Assembly (NCBI GenBank): GCA_964441445.1
Contig: CAYTYO010000027.1
Location: forward strand, 1-8,646
From: XYB1-FULL-44-23 sp964441445
GTDB lineage: Bacteria; Patescibacteriota; Microgenomatia; CAZETR01; Amesbacteraceae
Reading direction: 5' to 3'
DNA length: 8,646 nt
The notes under the pieces were generated by a model. It was given only the letters and a program-made list of their open reading frames with translations, had not been told where the DNA came from and did no database searches. Below are positions 6,032 to 8,646 of this stretch, in pieces (positions within the stretch are counted from its first letter, which is position 1; the number at the start of each line of letters is the position of its first letter). The position numbers and the translations under genes were made by a program.

Positions 6032-6903
6032 TTGCCCTCCTTCTTCTTTTTGGCCGAAATCGGCTTAACGGTCGTCTTTGCTTTAGCTTTACCGATTATT
6101 TCTTCTTCCAACTTCTTTTCCACTTTTTCTTCAATCTCTTCTACTACTTCAGGCAATGCTTCCACCACAGCCTCAGCCTCTTTGGCTGCTTTATCAGCCA
6201 AAGCTTTAGCAACTTTTGCTGCACCCTTTTTACCGTCTTCAACCGCATCGGCAACAGCTTTAACTATCAGCTCAATCGATTTGACCGCGTCATCGTTTGC
6301 CGGAATTACATAGTCAACCATCGTCGGGTTTGCGTTAGTATCGACAATCCCGACTACCGGAATACCAACCTTAGCCGCTTCCCTGACCGCTACATCTTCA
6401 TTGTGTGTACCGACAATGAACACCGCCGCCGGCAGACTGTCCATATCAAACACGCCGCCAAAAAATTTCTCCAGTTTTCCGATTTCCCGATCCATCAGCA
6501 ACTGCTCTTTTTTAGTATATTTCTTCAATTCTCCGGCCGCTCTCTTCGCCTTCATGTCAGCCATCTTCTTCACCCTCTTCGACAATTGGCCGAAGTTGGT
6601 AAACAGCCCGCCCATCCATCGCACGGACACAAACGGCATCCCTACCCGCAATGCCTCCGCTTTGACCATATCCGCAGCTTGCCTTTTGGTACCCACAAAC
6701 AAGATTTTCCCACCCGACTCTGCTACGTGTTCTACATACTCACAAGCCTCAATCAATCCCTGTCGCGTTTTTGCCAAATCAAAAATATGCACCCCATCCC
6801 GCTCGCCGAAAATATAGTTCTTCATTGCCGGGTTCCATCTCCGCTTCTGATGTCCGAAGTGGCTACCGGCCTCCAATAGTTCTTGTAATGAAATATCTCT
6901 CAT
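6028..6903 (-). CDS. rpsB: 30S ribosomal protein S2 with long Ala/Lys/Glu tail
   Basis: S2 of the small ribosomal subunit. The 291-residue protein opens with MRDISLQELLEAGSHFGHQKRRWNP. GVHIFDLAKT (37-46), LFVGTKRQA (68-76), VRWMGGLFTNF (94-104), FIVGTHNEDVAVREA (162-176) and GIPVVGIVDTNANP (180-193) follow. E. coli S2 has 241 residues; here a low-complexity tail from about 217 onward is rich in Ala, Glu, Val and Lys and ends AKKKKEGK, a probable coiled or disordered helix. The frame is open to a GTG at 6924, but the ATG at 6903 has AAAGGAGA at the right distance and matches the family N-terminus, so it is chosen. A promoter directly after folD and a leader of about 80 nt precede it. Its TGA stop overlaps the tsf GTG. 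Confidence 0.97.
   Translation of the reverse strand: MRDISLQELLEAGSHFGHQKRRWNPAMKNYIFGERDGVHIFDLAKTRQGLIEACEYVEHVAESGGKILFVGTKRQAADMVKAEALRVGMPFVSVRWMGGLFTNFGQLSKRVKKMADMKAKRAAGELKKYTKKEQLLMDREIGKLEKFFGGVFDMDSLPAAVFIVGTHNEDVAVREAAKVGIPVVGIVDTNANPTMVDYVIPANDDAVKSIELIVKAVADAVEDGKKGAAKVAKALADKAAKEAEAVVEALPEVVEEIEEKVEKKLEEEIIGKAKAKTTVKPISAKKKKEGK
6035..6042 (-). promoter_or_regulatory. Strong Shine-Dalgarno of tsf (decides the GTG start)
   Basis: AAGGAGGG on the minus strand, inside the last rpsB codons, with 3 bases between it and the GTG at 6031. It fixes a non-ATG start that overlaps the rpsB stop codon as GTGA. The near-perfect complementarity to the 16S 3' end also shows that this organism does use Shine-Dalgarno initiation inside operons. 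Confidence 0.8.
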
Positions 6904-6907
6904 ATAA

Positions 6908-6915
6908 TCTCCTTT
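6908..6915 (-). promoter_or_regulatory. Shine-Dalgarno of rpsB (decides the ATG start)
   Basis: AAAGGAGA on the minus strand, followed by TTAT and the ATG at 6903. It lies inside the extra codons that would result from the upstream GTG at 6924, and so argues for the shorter protein. The core AGGAGA is exactly complementary to TCTCCT at 6955-6960 in the leader. Confidence 0.8.
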
Positions 6916-6924
6916 AACCTCCAC

Positions 6925-6986
6925 CCGCTGCTACCTTTTTTTTTCGAAAAGATCAGGAGAAAAAAGCGGATGTGCGTATTAAAACG
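6925..6986 (-). promoter_or_regulatory. rpsB mRNA leader with possible alternative pairings
   Basis: Between the inferred transcript start (about 6986) and the Shine-Dalgarno, the minus-strand leader can form TTTTTTC (6965-6959) with GAAAAAA (6945-6939) and CCGC (6969-6966) with GCGG (6928-6925). A 10-base bulge lies on the 3' side. TCTCCT (6960-6955) can instead pair with AGGAGA of the ribosome binding site. rpsB leaders are known targets of S2 autoregulation in other bacteria; whether that applies here is inference from hand pairing only. Confidence 0.3.
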
Positions 6987-6992
6987 AACCTA

Positions 6993-7021
6993 ATATTACC
7001 ATTCACCTGTTACCTTTTCAA
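6993..7021 (-). promoter_or_regulatory. Promoter of rpsB-tsf-frr operon
   Basis: On the minus strand TTGAAA (7021-7016, 5 of 6 to the -35 consensus) is separated by exactly 17 bases from TAATAT (6998-6993, 4 of 6 to the -10 consensus). It starts one base after the folD stop codon and would give a leader of about 83 nt ahead of rpsB. It is the only -35/-10 pair with good spacing that I found in the window. Confidence 0.55.
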
Positions 7022-7022
7022 G

Positions 7023-7817
7023 TCACTGTTGACTGTGCGACAAATCAACTAAGTTCCGAAACAACATCGCCACAGTAACAGGCCCCACCCCTCCTGGAAC
7101 CGGAGTATAAAATCCCGCTCGGTCGCGGACTTCCGGCTGCACATCTCCAGCGGGATACCCCACATCGACCACAATCGCCCCCGGCTTTATCATATCCGCA
7201 CTAATCAGTCCTTTTTCACCGACAGCACTCACCACAATATCAGCTCGCCTCACCTGGGCGGCAACCAATTCTCCCCGGCCCGCCCCCGCTAATTGAAATC
7301 TTTCCTGCCCTTTATAAAACTTCATCACTCCCCGCCCCACATTCCCCCGGCTGCCGACAACCATCATTACCACTGGCTGATTACCTTCTCTCCCTGTCGC
7401 CTGTAGCCCTTCCGCCACCACTGCGGCTACAGCCCTCACTGTAGCGGGTGTCACTGCAGAAGCCGGATTAAGCCCGTCTACATCCTTTTCCCTCTTAATC
7501 ATTTGGCACAACCTTTCATCCAATCCGCGCTCAACGAGCGGCAATTGCACCATCACCCCCTGGATTTCCTCATCTTTATTCAAAGCTTTAATCGTAGCGA
7601 TCGCTAGCTTCTCATCAGCCACATCATGTGCTTCAAAAAGAATGCCCAATTCTCGGGCAGTTCTGGCTTTTAATCTCGTGTAAACCCTGGCTGCTTCATT
7701 TCGGCTGTCATAGATTGTCGCCATCCTTAACACTTTGCCCCCTGCTGCAACTTCATCCCTAACCTCATGCAAAATTGCAGCTCCGAATGCTTTTCCGTCA
7801 AATACACTTCCCGCCAT
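7023..7817 (-). CDS. folD: Bifunctional methylenetetrahydrofolate dehydrogenase/cyclohydrolase, divergent
   Basis: FolD interconverts 5,10-methylene-, methenyl- and 10-formyl-tetrahydrofolate. The catalytic residues are kept: Tyr46 and Lys50 (VYTRLK), Gln91 in VQLPL, Asp114 in KDVDGLNP; also PVPGGVGPVTVA (239-250). Other usually invariant parts differ. The GxxPAS stretch before the Tyr is DSRNEAARVY, the GRSxxVGxP loop of the nucleotide site is GSRGNVGRGV, and the protein is 264 residues rather than about 285, with the region before TPATVRAV shortened. It could have altered NAD/NADP use. The ATG at 7817 matches the family N-terminus (FDGKAFGAAI). It is divergent from the 70-residue gene with 23 bases between starts. 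glyA, which supplies methylene-THF, lies close by on the same strand but behind that gene. Confidence 0.93.
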   Translation of the reverse strand: MAGSVFDGKAFGAAILHEVRDEVAAGGKVLRMATIYDSRNEAARVYTRLKARTARELGILFEAHDVADEKLAIATIKALNKDEEIQGVMVQLPLVERGLDERLCQMIKREKDVDGLNPASAVTPATVRAVAAVVAEGLQATGREGNQPVVMMVVGSRGNVGRGVMKFYKGQERFQLAGAGRGELVAAQVRRADIVVSAVGEKGLISADMIKPGAIVVDVGYPAGDVQPEVRDRAGFYTPVPGGVGPVTVAMLFRNLVDLSHSQQ

Positions 7818-7823
7818 ATATGC

Positions 7824-7829
7824 TATATT
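7824..7829 (+). promoter_or_regulatory. -10-like element (TATATT) of the 70-residue gene
   Basis: TATATT ends 11 bases before the ATG at 7841. There is no Shine-Dalgarno in TTACAACGTAA. It shares three base pairs (7827-7829) with the opposing TAAAAT proposed for folD, so polymerase could not occupy both at once. Confidence 0.3.
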
Positions 7830-7832
7830 TTA
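7827..7832 (-). promoter_or_regulatory. -10-like element (TAAAAT) of folD
   Basis: On the minus strand TTGTAAAATA (7835-7826) precedes the folD ATG; the hexamer ends 9 bases before the start. The same 10-mer precedes queA at 2052-2061. No recognisable -35 or Shine-Dalgarno (spacer ATAGCATAT). Confidence 0.4.
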
Positions 7833-7840
7833 CAACGTAA

Positions 7841-8053
7841 ATGGCTACTCCTACAGAAACAAATTCCAACAAGATATTCGGTCAAACCATCCGGGTCTAT
7901 CAAAATTTGCGTACATCAAACCCACATGATGTCTTTGATGATATGGACGTCAATCAACAAGCCCTTGAAGAACGTTGTGCCCAAGAGGTAGCTGAAGAAA
8001 ACCGTAAGCGGGAAGAACAAACCCGCACCGGCATCACTATCCGCACCGGCTAA
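7841..8053 (+). CDS. Small charged hypothetical protein between folD and glyA
   Basis: Not recognised. It has 70 residues and no membrane segment. The N-terminus is polar (MATPTETNSN). A Phe-Asp-Asp region lies in the middle (HDVFDDMDVNQQ), and a Glu/Arg-rich helix (about 40-61, EERCAQEVAEENRKREEQ) precedes a terminal RTGITIRTG with a doubled RTG. The doubled CCGCACCGGC in the DNA (8023-8032, 8041-8050) encodes that repeat. Support for its being real: it fills the only gap between folD and glyA, its ends abut both neighbours tightly (23 bases to folD, 4-base overlap with glyA), and a -10-like box precedes it. It has no ribosome binding site. Confidence 0.55.
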   Translation: MATPTETNSNKIFGQTIRVYQNLRTSNPHDVFDDMDVNQQALEERCAQEVAEENRKREEQTRTGITIRTG

Positions 8054-8646
8054 CCTGGTACGGGAAATCTCTTACACATTTCTTTTACCCTCATCCTCAG
8101 TTCCTTCAAACCCTCATCCTCCTTTACTCTTACTTTAAATGCTTTGCGTGCCGCCTGATCCCACTCCTTCACCGGCGTTGGTCCACCCATATCCCCCAAC
8201 AAATCTTCCATGTTACACATCGCCGTGCCGATCCCCAAACTAATTAGCTCAGCTAATTCCTTCATCTCAGCTTCTTTCATTCCCCTCGTCGTCACTGCCG
8301 GCGTCCCCAATCTCAGCCCCGACGGGTAATAAGGCGGATTAATATCTTCCGGTACCGTCTGTCTGTTCGTAATCAGCCCGCAAGCTTCCAAAGCCCATGC
8401 GGCTGCCCAACCGTCAATTCCTTTCTCCGTTAAGTCCATCCACACCATGTGATTTTCTGTTCCTCCGCCCACTAACTGAAATCTATGTCGTTTCAACTCC
8501 TCCGCTAAAACTTTGGCATTAACCACAATCTGATTGGCATACTCCCGAAATTCAGGTTTGGCGGCTTCCTGCATCGCCACCAGTATTGCCGCTACTGTTT
8601 CCATGTGCGGACCTCCCTGTACTCCCGGAAAAACTGCCTTATCAAT
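8050..8646 (-). CDS. glyA: Serine hydroxymethyltransferase, C-terminal half (partial)
   Basis: GlyA is the PLP enzyme converting serine and THF to glycine and methylene-THF. The frame runs off the right edge; its first visible residues are IDKAVFPGVQGGPHMETVAA, the conserved FPGxQGGP region just after the PLP-lysine segment, which lies outside the window. Then YANQIVVNAKVLAEEL, LVGGGTENHMVWMDL (substrate-proximal), GLITNRQTVPEDINPP, SGLRLGTPAVTTRG with the substrate-carboxylate Arg, and a helical tail ending CKRFPVPG. The 198 residues present are about half of the usual 415-430. The internal ATG at 8604 is not the start. The TAG stop overlaps the TAA of the convergent small gene by 4 bases. 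GlyA and FolD are linked by shared methylene-THF. Confidence 0.96.
   Translation of the reverse strand: MDKAVFPGVQGGPHMETVAAILVAMQEAAKPEFREYANQIVVNAKVLAEELKRHRFQLVGGGTENHMVWMDLTEKGIDGWAAAWALEACGLITNRQTVPEDINPPYYPSGLRLGTPAVTTRGMKEAEMKELAELISLGIGTAMCNMEDLLGDMGGPTPVKEWDQAARKAFKVRVKEDEGLKELRMRVKEMCKRFPVPG

Noticed and set aside
6403..6879. Plus-strand ORFs of 138 and 158 codons
   Set aside because: Antisense to rpsB, with no family motif; shadows of a highly conserved gene.
6904..6924. GTG at 6924 as start of rpsB
   Set aside because: It would place the strong Shine-Dalgarno inside the coding sequence and add residues absent from the S2 family; the ATG at 6903 is preferred.
6936..6944. T9 run as a possible plus-strand terminator
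   Set aside because: No plus-strand gene ends before it and no GC-rich stem precedes it; it is better read as A9 in the rpsB leader.
8023..8050. Direct repeat CCGCACCGGC as attachment site or mobile-element end
   Set aside because: Only two copies 8 bases apart, in frame inside a small gene where they encode a doubled RTG; no integrase or transposase nearby.
1..8646. Alternative genetic code (TGA as Gly or Trp)
   Set aside because: TGA terminates tgt, frr, rpsB and folD at positions compatible with their families, and Trp is encoded by TGG.

Overview
The window looks like a chromosomal housekeeping segment from a small-genome bacterium, most likely of the Candidate Phyla Radiation (Patescibacteria, possibly the Microgenomates group). 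That placement is inferred from the very tight packing, shortened or divergent core proteins (150-residue EF-Ts, 264-residue FolD), an rpsB-tsf-frr cluster without pyrH, and a Tgt with a CVAPTR active-site context. TGA ends tgt, frr, rpsB and folD and does not occur inside them, so the code is standard (table 11) and not the TGA=Gly code of Gracilibacteria/SR1. No RNA gene, CRISPR array, insertion sequence or prophage gene was seen, and no gene-free stretch exceeds about 100 bases.

Layout. 1-852 (+): 3' part of tgt, interrupted by a 10-N assembly gap at 216-225. 845-2017 (-): a low-GC gene with a possible GT-A-like nucleotide-sugar transferase fold, convergent with tgt and divergent from queA. 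2067-3062 (+): queA. From 7817 down to 3055 everything is on the minus strand, in transcription order: folD, rpsB, tsf, a 68-residue hypothetical gene, frr, a RseP-type membrane metalloprotease, and two small genes resembling the ytxG/ytxH pair. 7841-8053 (+): a 70-residue orphan gene. 8050-8646 (-): the C-terminal half of glyA, running off the window.

Functionally, tgt and queA are two successive steps of queuosine synthesis on tRNA. rpsB, tsf and frr serve the ribosome and translation (S2, EF-Ts, recycling factor). FolD and GlyA share methylene-tetrahydrofolate chemistry. RseP and the two small membrane or basic proteins concern the envelope.

Three things stand out. The low-GC unknown gene sits between the two queuosine genes. 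Every 5'-most gene except rpsB has a -10-like box 6-11 bases from its start codon and no clear Shine-Dalgarno in most cases, which hints at leaderless transcription. All three convergent gene pairs overlap at their stop codons, leaving no room for conventional terminators. rpsB differs: it has a good promoter just after folD, a leader of about 80 nt and a strong Shine-Dalgarno with a complementary element upstream.
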